Made by a program: the position numbers and the translations under genes
Shown: positions 63,373 to 64,000 of the stretch, one piece after another
How positions within the stretch are numbered: position 1 is the first letter of the stretch
How the letters are laid out: each line of letters begins with the position of its first letter
Notes under the pieces: generated by a model
Told to the model about the DNA's origin: nothing
Seen by the model: the letters and a program-made list of their open reading frames with translations, nothing else
Databases searched by the model: none
From: CAWANF01 sp963783355
GTDB lineage: Bacteria; Bacteroidota; Rhodothermia; Balneolales; DATFMH01
Direction: 5' to 3'
Assembly: GCA_963783355.1 (NCBI GenBank)
Contig: CAWANF010000001.1
Coordinates: 806,001-870,000 of the forward strand
Length of the DNA stretch: 64,000 bases

Positions 63373-64000
63373 TTAAAACCTCACACCCACATTAAACAAC
63401 AAACCCCGGGTCGACCATTTATTTTGTGATGTTTTCGCCGTTTTAACAAGTCCTAAAGCATAAATAAATTGAACATAGGGTTGTGGTTTCATATCAGGGA
63501 AAACAAATCCAATTCCGCCGTTGGCTAAAAAGTTGAGTTTATACATTTCATTTGTGATGTCATACGTTATATTCCCGTTAGCATCAGAACCTACTTGTTG
63601 AGGATCGTGGGATATGTAGTTGGCTTTCAAAAGATACCCTATTTCAGGCCCAAAAACGGCGTATAAACCTGAATAATCATCCTGGGTGTAATAATGAAAC
63701 AAAAGAGCCATATCAATATATTGCTGATCTGTTTTTGAATACAAATCTGCGGAGGGAGCATTCGTTAATATTACGATATCATTTGTAGCCTGCTGTTTAT
63801 CACCCCAATGAAGATATTTGAAATTAGCAGAAACGGAATAGACTTCAGCGAATGGGAATTCAATATTAAGGCCGGCATTATAAAAAATCCTTTTTTGAGA
63901 TTTAAAAACGGTTGATTGATTCACGTACTGCAGGGATGACCAGGTTCCGCCAACTTCTACTCCGAAATGAATAGGATTATTTTGTGCCAGGGCTGAAACG
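63373..64000 (-). CDS. Outer-membrane beta-barrel protein, 5' end outside the window
   Basis: The frame is open to the right edge. It starts in view VSALAQNNPIHFGVEVGGTW, with ALAQ looking like the end of a signal peptide, and then shows alternating beta strands such as FAEVYSVSANFKYLHWGDK, GLYAVFGPEIGYLLKANYIS and FLANGGIGFVFPDMKPQPYV, ending RGLLFNVGVRF with a C-terminal aromatic typical of outer-membrane barrels. It resembles the PorT/outer-membrane beta-barrel domain family of Bacteroidota. Only a few N-terminal residues are missing. Confidence 0.8.
   Translation of the reverse strand, partial: VSALAQNNPIHFGVEVGGTWSSLQYVNQSTVFKSQKRIFYNAGLNIEFPFAEVYSVSANFKYLHWGDKQQATNDIVILTNAPSADLYSKTDQQYIDMALLFHYYTQDDYSGLYAVFGPEIGYLLKANYISHDPQQVGSDANGNITYDITNEMYKLNFLANGGIGFVFPDMKPQPYVQFIYALGLVKTAKTSQNKWSTRGLLFNVGVRF

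Overview
The window looks like a chromosomal segment of a Bacteroidota bacterium, probably of the Marinilabiliales/Bacteroidales side. The grounds are many 6-bladed beta-propeller lipoproteins, double-glycine leader peptides of the kind that start KKLNFAEMGKTL, a C39-peptidase ABC exporter, DUF6625-type glycosyltransferase-like proteins, weak Shine-Dalgarno sites, and dispersed palindromic intergenic repeats common in that phylum. Many genes, including the probably essential argG, are broken by one-base frame changes, often in homopolymers. I read most of these as assembly or sequencing indels, not as real decay.

Layout. 1-2764 (minus strand): arginine operon argG - P-loop protein - argC (cut by the window edge), preceded by a leader peptide with five Arg codons and a terminator hairpin, which looks like a transcription attenuator. 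3.0-4.7 kb: small membrane protein, OmpA-like lipoprotein, stand-alone response-regulator receiver. 5.4-32.6 kb: a large accessory region with twelve paralogous 6-bladed beta-propeller lipoproteins. Interspersed are GG-leader precursor peptides, truncated thioredoxin tails, an IS3-family element that cleanly interrupts one propeller, three tandem DUF6625-like proteins, a C39 peptidase-ABC transporter and its HlyD partner. A second exported-peptide group follows (HTH protein, membrane thioredoxin, short secreted Cys peptide, propeller, MauE/DoxX-like protein). My working picture is a peptide export and maturation locus: short precursors are cleaved at Gly-Ser-Gly and exported by the C39-ABC/HlyD pair, disulfide or thioredoxin functions act on Cys-rich cores, and the propellers are surface or periplasmic partners. 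This is inference.

33.2-43.8 kb: an RND pump - membrane fusion protein - RND pump group, split by a module that holds a DUF559 (Vsr-like) endonuclease gene between G-rich palindromic ends, followed by three 181-bp tandem units with the same ends. A sister array of four 180-bp units lies at 11.7-12.4 kb. Then come MarR, a nitroreductase and a pirin. 44.3 kb: tRNA-Leu(CAA). 44.5-51.6 kb: a MocR/PdxR regulator divergent from a flavin-binding protein and an AhpD-like protein, then assorted small enzymes and a berberine-bridge-type flavoprotein. 51.9-58.5 kb (minus): a complete TetR - TolC - MFP - RND efflux operon with two matching candidate operators. 58.7-64 kb: GIY-YIG protein, GNAT, DEDD exonuclease with BRCT, three small or membrane proteins, and a truncated outer-membrane barrel.

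The observations I rank highest are the DUF559-associated palindromic repeat element, the arginine attenuator, and the duplicated propeller/precursor-peptide units.
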